Under the pieces are notes generated by a model. The model worked only from the letters and a program-made list of their open reading frames with translations. It searched no databases and was not told the origin of the DNA. This document shows positions 1-6,778 of a stretch of 17,035 nt of DNA, piece by piece. A program made the position numbers and the translations under genes. The stretch spans positions 1 through 17,035 of the forward strand of contig CAYOEZ010000093.1 in the NCBI GenBank assembly GCA_964402955.1, given 5' to 3'. Positions within the stretch are counted from its first letter, which is position 1. Each line of letters starts with the position of its first letter. Source of the DNA: CAYOEZ01 sp964402955 (GTDB lineage: Bacteria; Chloroflexota; DTOL01; DAOUCN01).

Positions 1-81
1 AACCGGAGGGCCTACGGCTAAGGCGGCTTAAACGGCTCTTTCGAACGGTTTGGCCAGTACCGACGTTGGGACCTTGAGGCC
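1..81 (-). pseudogene. In-frame ATP-grasp (beta) domain remnant after the stop codon
   Basis: Directly after the TAA at 82-84, the same frame reads GLKVPTSVLAKPFERAV, then a second TAA (28-30), then AALAVGPPV to the window edge. This matches the expected start of the beta domain of fused ADP-forming acyl-CoA synthetases (AYG[IL]xVPxSxLAxTxEEAV, AAxxxGYPVVLK). The first TAA takes the place of the conserved Tyr, one base change from TAC or TAT. The other two frames give no such similarity. No start codon with a ribosome binding site is visible for a separate beta gene in these 81 nt. It may be a decaying remnant or the split region of the gene. Confidence 0.55.
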
Positions 82-1572
82 TTACGCTTCCATGACCGCG
101 CGCGCCTCGAAATCGCCCAGTCCAAGACGACTCTCGGCGCGGGCCTTGTCGAAGACAGCCTTCACCTTGGCTTTATCAACGTCGAACGACGGCAACTCCA
201 GCGGCGGGCGCTCTCGCCACTTGCGGTACGTGGACATGGCCTTAAACGCGGCGGCGGCGCGCTCAGGGAACTGGTAGTTGGGAATCTTGTGCTCGCTGAG
301 CACGGCGGCGCCTGCTTCGGTGATGCGCTGCCCCATCCAACAACCCAGCACGGGCTTGCCACAGCCCTTCAGCCGGGCCACCGCATCGCAGACGGCTTGA
401 GCCGATTCAACCGGCTGGGTCATGACTTGGGGCGTCAGAATGACCAGCACGCCGTCAACATTGGGATCTTTAAGGGCGGCCTCAACAGCCATACCATAGC
501 GATCGGCCAGGGAGTCTCCCAGGACGTCGATCGGGTTATGGGTGTTGGCCGCGGCGGGCAACTTGGCCGCCAGGTACTGCTGCGTTTCTTCCTTCAGTGA
601 GGCCAGTTTTAGGCCGGAGTCCTCGATGGCGTCGGTTCCCATGATGCCAGGACCACCAGCATTGGTCACGATGGCGATGCGGTCGCCAGGGAGCAGTGGC
701 TGATAGGCAAAGGCGATGGAGTAGTCGAACAGATCCTGCACCGATGTGGCACGGATCACCCCACACTGCTTGAACGCCGCATCGTAGGCGCGAGCCGAAC
801 CGGCCAGGGTGCCCGTATGCGACGACGCGGCACGTGCGCCGGCGCCAGTGCTGCCGGATTTCAAGGCGATAACCGGCTTGGATTGCGTCACCTGCCGGGC
901 GACATCGATGAAACGCCCGCCGTCGGTGATGCCTTCAAGGTAGGCGATAATGACATGCGTATTGCCGTCAGCATGCCACGCCTCGAGCAGGTCGATCTCG
1001 TTGACATCAGCCTTGTTGCCGATGCTCAGGAAGCGGGCGAAACCTATGTCGTGGGCGTCAGCCCAGTCAAGAATAGCGGTGCAGAGAGCGCCCGACTGAG
1101 ACAAGAACGAGATGGTGCCTGGTTTGGGCATTTGGGCGCTAAATGAGGCGTTGAGTGGCGTCACTGTGTCGATCAGGCCGAGAACGTTGGGGCCCACCAG
1201 GCGCAGCTTGTACATCTTTCCGATCCTGATAAGCTCCCTCTCAAGCTGGGCGCCGGCGCTGCCGACTTCGCGGAAACCGGCGGTGATAATGATGGCGCCT
1301 TTGACGCCGCGCTGACCGCATTCATCAAGAGCCTTGGCCACAAACTTGGCCGGGATGGTGATAACAACCATATCCACCGGCTCGAGAACGTCCAAGATGC
1401 TCGGGTAGCACTTCAAACCGAGGATTTCTGAAGCGTTGGGATTGACGGGATAGATGGAGCCCTTGAATCCGCTCTTCAGCATATTCTGTAGGACTTCGTA
1501 ACCGAGCTTACCCGGCTCTCGCGACGCGCCGATGATGGCCATAGATGTTGGAGCAAAGAACATGTCAAGCAA
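82..1572 (-). CDS. ADP-forming acyl-CoA synthetase, CoA-binding/ligase (alpha) part, probably truncated
   Basis: The family interconverts acyl-CoA, ADP and Pi with acid, CoA and ATP (acetate-CoA ligase, ADP-forming). Read from TTG 1572 the product is 496 aa. It has a CoA-binding Rossmann domain with SMAIIGASREPGKLGYEV (10-27), then succinyl-CoA-ligase-like domains with VGPNVLGL (126-133), FLSQSGALC (156-164), YLEGITDGG (211-219) and the phospho-histidine motif SSHTGTLAG (250-258, His 252). After about residue 465 it enters the linker and first helix of an ATP-grasp (beta) domain (GDFEARAVMEA, 486-496) and then stops at TAA. Fused alpha-beta proteins continue there with an AYG motif. TTG 1572 is chosen for its AGGAG, the TATAAT upstream, and agreement with the usual 16-17 residues before IGAS; ATG 1620 and GTG 1635 are alternatives. 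The alpha part is intact. Activity would need a beta subunit from elsewhere. Confidence 0.82.
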   Translation of the reverse strand: MLDMFFAPTSMAIIGASREPGKLGYEVLQNMLKSGFKGSIYPVNPNASEILGLKCYPSILDVLEPVDMVVITIPAKFVAKALDECGQRGVKGAIIITAGFREVGSAGAQLERELIRIGKMYKLRLVGPNVLGLIDTVTPLNASFSAQMPKPGTISFLSQSGALCTAILDWADAHDIGFARFLSIGNKADVNEIDLLEAWHADGNTHVIIAYLEGITDGGRFIDVARQVTQSKPVIALKSGSTGAGARAASSHTGTLAGSARAYDAAFKQCGVIRATSVQDLFDYSIAFAYQPLLPGDRIAIVTNAGGPGIMGTDAIEDSGLKLASLKEETQQYLAAKLPAAANTHNPIDVLGDSLADRYGMAVEAALKDPNVDGVLVILTPQVMTQPVESAQAVCDAVARLKGCGKPVLGCWMGQRITEAGAAVLSEHKIPNYQFPERAAAAFKAMSTYRKWRERPPLELPSFDVDKAKVKAVFDKARAESRLGLGDFEARAVMEA

Positions 1573-1579
1573 ACTCGTA

Positions 1580-1584
1580 CTCCT
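1580..1584 (-). promoter_or_regulatory. Ribosome binding site AGGAG deciding the start at 1572
   Basis: AGGAG on the minus strand lies 7 nt upstream of TTG 1572 and 16 nt upstream of ATG 1563. Neither GTG 1635 nor ATG 1620 has a recognisable Shine-Dalgarno. The spacing favours the TTG start. Confidence 0.5.
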
Positions 1585-1618
1585 GTCAAGAAGGATATGG
1601 TTCTTCACGTCACTGGAC

Positions 1619-1647
1619 ATTATACTGCAAGGCACAATCTGCTACAA
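1619..1647 (-). promoter_or_regulatory. Candidate sigma70-type promoter of the acyl-CoA synthetase gene
   Basis: On the minus strand TTGTAG (1647-1642) is separated by 17 nt from a perfect TATAAT (1624-1619), within the gap of about 110 nt after the glycan cluster. Transcription would start near 1612, downstream of the in-frame ATG 1620. This supports the later TTG start at 1572. The -35 match is only three of six. Confidence 0.42.
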
Positions 1648-1731
1648 GGTAGCCCCAGAGTGTGAAAGTAGGCAGTTTTGCGTAAAAGGCCAACTTAGAG
1701 CGCACAGACCTGAGACCGGTGCAAGGCTGGT

Positions 1732-3384
1732 CTACTGCACGACAACCCGGTAGACGATCAGCTTCTCGCTGCTCGAGGTGTCCGTGTAAACAGGGACGAG
1801 ATCAGGCGTCGCCGTCCCCTCGAGGAGGGGAGCAAACTGCGGCCGTAGTTTCGCTGTTTCCCGCTGATCCACGACCCAATACGTGGCGTTCTTGATCCTG
1901 CTGTAGCGCAGCGCATCAGCGATGGGCGCATTTGGGCTGGGAATCCAGCGCTTTTCTGCATAGAAAGCGATGGCTGGATAGCGCGCCTCGACGATGCCTC
2001 CCGGCGGCGTATTGTCTCGCAGCCATAAGCCGATAGTGCGATGTTCCCACCGCCACGAGCCGGTGTTGGCGGCGCGTATGACGGTGGGCACGCTGGCGGC
2101 CAGATAGGCAAGGACAAGGAGAAGGGGCAAACCAGCAGCGACTAGCTGCGCCAGGCGTGGTTTGACAGAAGGTACAAGCGTCACGAGCGTCGCTTCCAGC
2201 CACTCTTGCACGACACTCAGCCCGCTGGCCGCCCAGATGATGAGGCCCGGAACCATGGCCAGAATATAGCGATCCTGGATGAAGAAGACCAGGAAGCCCA
2301 ACACCGGGCTGATGGCCGCGAGAAGATAAAGCTCGATCTTGAGCCGATCTCTGCTCCACGGCTTCTTCATCCAGCCCAGGACAATCAGCGGCAGAAGCCA
2401 ATAGGGGAAAAGACGGATGGAGAGGAGCGAATTCCAGAAGCGGCGCACGTTGGCGTAGAAGAGGCGGGCGAAGTCCCACGGATCCTGACGAATCACCTGG
2501 ATGATACTGACATTGTAGCTTTCAGGTGAGAAGAAGAAGACCTCTGTGCCGGCGCTGTCGAGGCCCCAGGTCATCTTGTCGAATGTCACCGTATCGCCAT
2601 AGGCCAGGCTCTTACTGGTAACGTAGGTCACGCCGGCCTTCTCGCTGACCATCCATTCGCCGGTCGTCTGGCGAACATAATAGGCATAGGGGAAGAAGAA
2701 GATCATGTATCCCAGGACGACGAGCAGCAGTGTTGCCATGGTGCGCCTGGTGAAGAGCCTGCGCTCACTCAGTCGCACGATGGCGATCAGCCCGATGATG
2801 GCGACCAGGTAGCCAATGGCCTCGGGCCGGGTCAGGTAGGCGAGGGCAAGGAATGCCCCGCCAAGCAGGGCCGGCCAGCGAGCGCGCTCGCGCAAGGCGA
2901 GCAGGCCACAGTACATACCCGAGTAGATGAAAAGTAAATAGGGCGGCTCGGTCATCGTGCCCCAGTGCAGAACGGCGACCGTTATCGCCGGCCAGACGCC
3001 AGCCAGGACTGCGGCAAGAACCGCGGCGCGCCGCCCGTACATCTCGTAGCCGATCAGGTAAATGGGAATCACGAATAAGGCGCCACAGATGACGTAGACG
3101 ATGTTGCTGGCCACCTGCAGGTCGCCAGTCAGCAGGTAGAAAATACCGCTAAGCAGAGGGAAGAGCGGCGTATGGTGCACGTCCTGGTAGCCTGTAAAGG
3201 TGTAGCCGTGGCCGGTCAGCCAGTTGCGCCCCAGCCACAGGTAGAACGGCTCGTCGCCCCAGACTATGCGGTCGATTCTGACGACGCACAGCACGCGCCA
3301 GATGAACGCTCCGATAGTCAGCAGTGTGATCACTGGCAGCTCAGTACGGATAGACGTTTTGTTTGGGCTGTCGGCCGTGGTCAT
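1732..3384 (-). CDS. ArnT-like GT-C glycosyltransferase (dolichyl-phosphate-sugar dependent type)
   Basis: This polytopic membrane enzyme is the last gene of the glycan cluster. The 550-aa product has about a dozen TM segments. The first external loop holds IVWGDEPFYLWLGRNW (40-55, D44-E45), then GYQDVHHTPLFPLLSG (65-80). This matches the GT-C/PMT_2 layout with the acidic pair followed by an HxP motif. A large extracytoplasmic loop covers about residues 215-285, and a soluble C-terminal domain follows the last helix (about 430-550). It is more distant from the two tandem GT-C genes than they are from each other. ATG 3384 is preferred, with GAGG 12 nt upstream; GTG 3402 adds six residues but has no Shine-Dalgarno. 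It probably transfers a sugar from a polyprenyl-phosphate donor made by one of the GT2 enzymes; the acceptor is unknown. Confidence 0.86.
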   Translation of the reverse strand: MTTADSPNKTSIRTELPVITLLTIGAFIWRVLCVVRIDRIVWGDEPFYLWLGRNWLTGHGYTFTGYQDVHHTPLFPLLSGIFYLLTGDLQVASNIVYVICGALFVIPIYLIGYEMYGRRAAVLAAVLAGVWPAITVAVLHWGTMTEPPYLLFIYSGMYCGLLALRERARWPALLGGAFLALAYLTRPEAIGYLVAIIGLIAIVRLSERRLFTRRTMATLLLVVLGYMIFFFPYAYYVRQTTGEWMVSEKAGVTYVTSKSLAYGDTVTFDKMTWGLDSAGTEVFFFSPESYNVSIIQVIRQDPWDFARLFYANVRRFWNSLLSIRLFPYWLLPLIVLGWMKKPWSRDRLKIELYLLAAISPVLGFLVFFIQDRYILAMVPGLIIWAASGLSVVQEWLEATLVTLVPSVKPRLAQLVAAGLPLLLVLAYLAASVPTVIRAANTGSWRWEHRTIGLWLRDNTPPGGIVEARYPAIAFYAEKRWIPSPNAPIADALRYSRIKNATYWVVDQRETAKLRPQFAPLLEGTATPDLVPVYTDTSSSEKLIVYRVVVQ

Positions 3385-3405
3385 CTGTGGGTTGATCCTC
3401 ACTTG

Positions 3406-3813
3406 CTATCGCATGGGAATTTCAGGGTCGTAGTGCTTTTGCGCATCTCCATGTTCTGCTTGCCGTTGGCGTTCAAGCTCCTGGATGCGGTGCCGTAGCA
3501 GCGCAAGCTCCTGGGTGAGAACTTTGATCTGCTCGCTGTAGCGCGAGATGCTGACGGAAAATTGGAACAAAATGAACATCATGCCGAGCAGAGCCACGAG
3601 AAAGAGCAGCGCCGGAGGGTATTCGATGCCCAGCGCAAACGCAAAGAAGTCGAACGCGTCGACAAAGACCGGGATCAGCACCAGGCTGAAACCCGTGAAG
3701 AGCCAAAGGATGGCAAACTCCTCTTTCAGCTTGCGCGTACGGACCAGGTTGATGACGAGAATGAGAGCCAACAGTGCCAACGCGATGACAAAGAAACGTG
3801 TGCGTAAGACCAT
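3406..3813 (-). CDS. DUF2304 family small membrane protein
   Basis: The function is unknown; DUF2304 genes often accompany GT2 glycosyltransferases, and a role as membrane partner or anchor is a guess. The 135-aa protein has three predicted TM helices (about 6-24, 33-52, 66-88) and a charged alpha-helical tail (90-118) with a heptad-like LTQELALLRHRIQELER pattern suggesting a short coiled coil. The frame is open up to 3918. ATG 3813 is chosen because it overlaps the GT87 stop (TGATG), has AAGGGAG 7 nt upstream, and yields the usual family length with TM1 directly at the N-terminus. It lies 21 nt upstream of the final GT-C gene and three genes away from the nearest GT2 gene. Confidence 0.85.
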   Translation of the reverse strand: MVLRTRFFVIALALLALILVINLVRTRKLKEEFAILWLFTGFSLVLIPVFVDAFDFFAFALGIEYPPALLFLVALLGMMFILFQFSVSISRYSEQIKVLTQELALLRHRIQELERQRQAEHGDAQKHYDPEIPMR

Positions 3814-5045
3814 CAGGCATCTCCCTTCGCAACGGCAGGCTTCCAGAGGAGCCAGGCGAGGAGAATCCAGAGGAAGATGGCAGACATCATCCATTGCCCT
3901 TCCTGGAATAGCCGCCACAGCATCCGTACCGGAAAGTACACGACCCGTGCAGACATAATGAAAGCAAGCCCGAACAAGCCGAACTGCACGATGGAACCGC
4001 CGTTGCGCACAAGGTGAGCAGCGACAACGATGAAACCGAAAAGCAGATAGACAAACGAATAGCGCGGCGCAGGTGGGATGACGAGCAGCAACGTCGTCAG
4101 CGCCAGGGCGTACTCCAGGTCAAAGCGCGGCTCCGCCGCTGACACGGCGTGGCGCGTGAGCCACAGGAAGCCCACCAGCAATAGAGCGCTGATCGTCACC
4201 GTCAACAAGTCAGCCAGCCAGGGCAGGTTCGCAGCAGTGTAGGTGAACATGTTGGGCTTGAACATGCGTGTGAAGATGGCATTGAGCGACTGATGGTACA
4301 GGTAGCCCGCAAACGGACCATTCGTGTAGATGGAGGAGAAGTCGAGATAGCTCTTGAGTCCATCAAACCCGACAAGGGCAAAGGAACCAAAGGCCAGCAG
4401 GGCGCCAGTGACCCCGCCGACCAGAGCCGCACGCCAACGCCGCTTCCATAGGAGATAGACGACAATGAACCCGGAAAAGAACTTGAATCCGATCGCCACG
4501 GCCAGAGCCAGCCCGGCCCGCCCGTCGTGGCCGTGCTTCAGCCACCAAAAGGCCAGCACAAGCAAGAAGAAGATGACAACATCCATCTGTCCCAGCCGGA
4601 GGGCGATGATGGCCGGGTCGTACTGGTAGACGATGAGCAACCCGACCACACAGCCGGCCAAGGTTAACCAATTCTGGCTGCGCAGGAGCAGCCACACCGA
4701 AACAGCCAGACCGCCCAGACTGAGGACTGTCCACACCTTGCCCGCCATAGCCAGCGACAGGAAGGACAGGGGCACAAGCGACGCTGCCAGAAACGGTGGA
4801 TATGCATAGGGCCACGGCGTCGACCGATTCTTGGTCGAGATACCCTGTTCGATCTGGGTACGGAATGGCTGCGTCTCGGCGAAGATGTCACCGCCCGTCC
4901 TCAAGCGCAGCGCTGCCTTGTAGTAGACAGCGAAGTCATGATTGTTAACCGTTCGCCAGACAGCCACACCATCGACTGCCATGATGCCTGTCAGGATGGC
5001 GGCGCAGATGAGCAGCAGGGAGCGGTTGGTCGTTTGAGCGATCAT
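3813..5045 (-). CDS. GT87 (DUF2029) mannosyltransferase-like membrane protein
   Basis: This is a polytopic GT-C enzyme predicted to use a polyprenyl-phosphate sugar outside the cytoplasm; characterised GT87 members are mycobacterial polyprenol-phosphate-mannose-dependent alpha-mannosyltransferases. The 410-aa product has about ten TM segments. The first external loop carries NNHDFAVYYKAA (34-45, Asp 37), followed by PWPYAYPPFLA (77-87). LRLGQMDVVIFFLL (149-162) is the typical GQxN/D helix of the family, and FKFFSGFIVVYLLWKRRW-type sequence follows. Its ATG overlaps the deacetylase stop (ATGA) and its TGA overlaps the DUF2304 ATG (TGATG), so it is translationally locked into the operon. Mannose as the sugar is inferred from the family only. 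Confidence 0.88.
   Translation of the reverse strand: MIAQTTNRSLLLICAAILTGIMAVDGVAVWRTVNNHDFAVYYKAALRLRTGGDIFAETQPFRTQIEQGISTKNRSTPWPYAYPPFLAASLVPLSFLSLAMAGKVWTVLSLGGLAVSVWLLLRSQNWLTLAGCVVGLLIVYQYDPAIIALRLGQMDVVIFFLLVLAFWWLKHGHDGRAGLALAVAIGFKFFSGFIVVYLLWKRRWRAALVGGVTGALLAFGSFALVGFDGLKSYLDFSSIYTNGPFAGYLYHQSLNAIFTRMFKPNMFTYTAANLPWLADLLTVTISALLLVGFLWLTRHAVSAAEPRFDLEYALALTTLLLVIPPAPRYSFVYLLFGFIVVAAHLVRNGGSIVQFGLFGLAFIMSARVVYFPVRMLWRLFQEGQWMMSAIFLWILLAWLLWKPAVAKGDA
3821..3827 (-). promoter_or_regulatory. Ribosome binding site AAGGGAG deciding the DUF2304 start
   Basis: On the minus strand AAGGGAG lies 7 nt upstream of ATG 3813, inside the 3' end of the GT87 gene. It supports the short 135-residue DUF2304 product over a longer reading from 3918 that would overlap GT87 by about 100 nt. 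Confidence 0.6.
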
Positions 5046-5911
5046 GTGGACACCCTCAGAACCTCACGAATGGGCGCGAACGGGAATTCGTCCAGGATGC
5101 GCGCCAGCCTGGGCAAGACGGACGACCGGTTGTAGTATGTGATCAGGCGTTCACTCAGCGACAGGCCGGGGATAACAGGCGACCCGGCGTCCCCCTCCCA
5201 GGGGTGAGCATAGAGCACAATGGGCCGCTCGTTGCTGACCTGGCGCAGGGCATGGAGGAGAATGGGCAGCGGCCAGGCCCGCATATAGAAGCCCCCGGCG
5301 ACAGGCAGCCGCCGTCCTACTACTTCCCACACTGTCATGGGCAACTCCGTGATAGGTCCTGCGGGATCGTTCTGGCGCAGGTCGGATGTGGCGGGCCGGT
5401 AGGCAGTCAGCGGCCCCCCGTTCAGCCCATACACGTAGTTGGCGACAGGGAAGATGCTCGAATCGTACGAGAAACCCTCGCTGGCCAGGACATCCAGCGC
5501 CCAGCATGTTCTCTGGACCAGCGAGAAGGTCGGCGCCCGGAAACCGAACAGGCGTGGCGTTGGCGCTGACGCTGGTCGCTGCTCCGTCCATAGCGACTGC
5601 CAGAGCGTCTTGAACTCACGCAGATCGGCGCGCAACGCCTCTGGTCCCATCTCCCACAGCGGGCGATGGCTCATGGTGTGGCAGCCGACCTCATGTCCAG
5701 CGGCGGCGATGGCACGCACAAATCCGACATGCTCGCGCAACACGTCGCCGACGATGAAGAACGTGGCGTGCAGATTGCGTTTGGCCAGCATATCGAGAAT
5801 CGGTTCTGTCGCCGCTTCCACCCGAGACCGGCGCTCCTCAGGCGGAAGATGCTTACGCACCAGTTCAGCGTGGTAGATCTCTTCAATATCGAATGACAGG
5901 GCGTTCAGCAT
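5042..5911 (-). CDS. Polysaccharide deacetylase, exosortase-associated (DUF3473-like) type
   Basis: The likely role is metal-dependent removal of N-acetyl groups from a hexosamine-containing glycan. The 289-aa protein matches the NodB-fold layout: N-terminal SFDIEE (6-11, catalytic Asp 8), HATFFIVG (48-55), metal-binding CHTMSHRPLW (77-86, H78 and H82), FRAPTFS (124-130), YDSSIFP (149-155), ELPMTVWE (189-196) and the C-terminal LYAHPWE (233-239). The SFDIEE and YAHPWE motifs resemble the family found in exosortase/PEP-CTERM exopolysaccharide loci. No signal peptide is evident, so activity on a lipid-linked intermediate in the cytoplasm is possible. The ATG has GAGG 7 nt upstream and lies 3 nt after the GT2 stop. 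The gene ends in an ATGA overlap with the GT87 gene. No exosortase, EpsH or PEP-CTERM protein is visible here. Confidence 0.9.
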   Translation of the reverse strand: MLNALSFDIEEIYHAELVRKHLPPEERRSRVEAATEPILDMLAKRNLHATFFIVGDVLREHVGFVRAIAAAGHEVGCHTMSHRPLWEMGPEALRADLREFKTLWQSLWTEQRPASAPTPRLFGFRAPTFSLVQRTCWALDVLASEGFSYDSSIFPVANYVYGLNGGPLTAYRPATSDLRQNDPAGPITELPMTVWEVVGRRLPVAGGFYMRAWPLPILLHALRQVSNERPIVLYAHPWEGDAGSPVIPGLSLSERLITYYNRSSVLPRLARILDEFPFAPIREVLRVST

Positions 5912-5914
5912 CGG

Positions 5915-6778
5915 CTAACCTCGGCGCGGCTGGCCGGCATCGTCGGGCGGCGGCGTTGCCCGCTGAGCGCGGTAGCGGGCGCCGGCGCGCGTGCGTTGGC
6001 GCAGCAACACCACCGAAATCGAGAGAATCATCTTGATCACATAGTAAAGAGGGCGCAGGCTGGCGTGCATGCCAACGCCGCTCATACGCTCGCGCATCGT
6101 CACCGGCACTTCCTTTAAGCGAAAACCGGCGTAGGCCAGAACGATGATCGTATCAGCGTCGGGAAAGTCGGACGGGTAGTTGTCTCTCGCAAAGAAGCGC
6201 ATCAGGCGGTAGCTGACAGCCTGAAAGCCTGATGTCGGGTCGGTCACGCGTTGGTGAATCAGGAACGAGACGATTGAGCGAAAGAAGGACATGCCCATGC
6301 GCCGGATTGGCCCGGCCTTGTAGTCCATTCGTCCCAGCCAACGCGAGCCAAGCGCCATATCAGCCTCGCCGGCCTCGACAACGGTCAGCAGGTCGACGAT
6401 GCCATGCGGGTCATGCTGGCCGTCCGCATCCATCAGCACGCCGACAGGGTAGCCGTGCGCCACAGCGTAGCGGAAGCCCGTTTGCACCGCGCCGCCATAG
6501 CCAAGATTGCAGGGCAGGCTGAGCACAGTCGCCCCCAGGCGCGCGGCGCGCTGCGCCGTATCATCGCTCGAGCAGTCATTGACGACGACAATGTCGAGCG
6601 GCGGCGCAACGTCACGGATCTCTTTGATGACGTGTTCGATGTTGCCTGCCTCGTTGTGCGCAGGCATGATGAGAACGCGTCGGGGTGCAGGGTCTTGTGA
6701 TGTCACAGGCTGTGTTCCTATGCTCACGTGCATGTCGTTGAAGCCCGGGTACTTCCACGGAGAATCGAAAGCAATCAT
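5915..6778 (-). CDS. GT2 glycosyltransferase, GtrB/DPM-like
   Basis: This is a predicted cytoplasmic-face transferase acting on polyprenyl phosphate or a lipid-linked glycan. The 287-aa product has VLIMPAHNEAGNI (35-47), IVVVNDCSSDDT (63-74), NLGYGGAVQTGF (91-102), MDADGQHDP (116-124) and ALGSRW (142-147). DPTSGFQAV (180-188) and LKEVPVTMRERMSG (221-234) follow. One hydrophobic stretch (about 246-260) near the C-terminus may anchor it to the membrane, and the tail is basic and proline-rich. The start at ATG 6778 is chosen because it overlaps the upstream stop as TGATG. GTG 6790 and ATG 6733 are in-frame alternatives, and none has a clear Shine-Dalgarno. It diverges from the two other GT2 proteins here (AHNEAGN and DGQHDP signatures), so it probably uses a different donor or acceptor. 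It ends 3 nt before the deacetylase. Confidence 0.86.
   Translation of the reverse strand: MIAFDSPWKYPGFNDMHVSIGTQPVTSQDPAPRRVLIMPAHNEAGNIEHVIKEIRDVAPPLDIVVVNDCSSDDTAQRAARLGATVLSLPCNLGYGGAVQTGFRYAVAHGYPVGVLMDADGQHDPHGIVDLLTVVEAGEADMALGSRWLGRMDYKAGPIRRMGMSFFRSIVSFLIHQRVTDPTSGFQAVSYRLMRFFARDNYPSDFPDADTIIVLAYAGFRLKEVPVTMRERMSGVGMHASLRPLYYVIKMILSISVVLLRQRTRAGARYRAQRATPPPDDAGQPRRG

Noticed and set aside
28..84. Reassigned or read-through TAA codon as the explanation for the in-frame stops
   Set aside because: The histidine kinase in the same window ends at TAA in a natural place, followed by sequence that does not resemble its family. No stem-loop or other recoding signal was recognised around 82-84.
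1700..1734. Possible transcription terminator after the last GT-C gene (AGACC...GGTCT inverted repeat)
   Set aside because: The stem is only five base pairs, can pair with either of two GGTCT copies, and is not followed by a T-tract on the minus strand.
3814..3918. Extension of the DUF2304 frame upstream of ATG 3813
   Set aside because: It would overlap the GT87 coding sequence by about 100 nt. A strong AAGGGAG and a TGATG junction point to ATG 3813.
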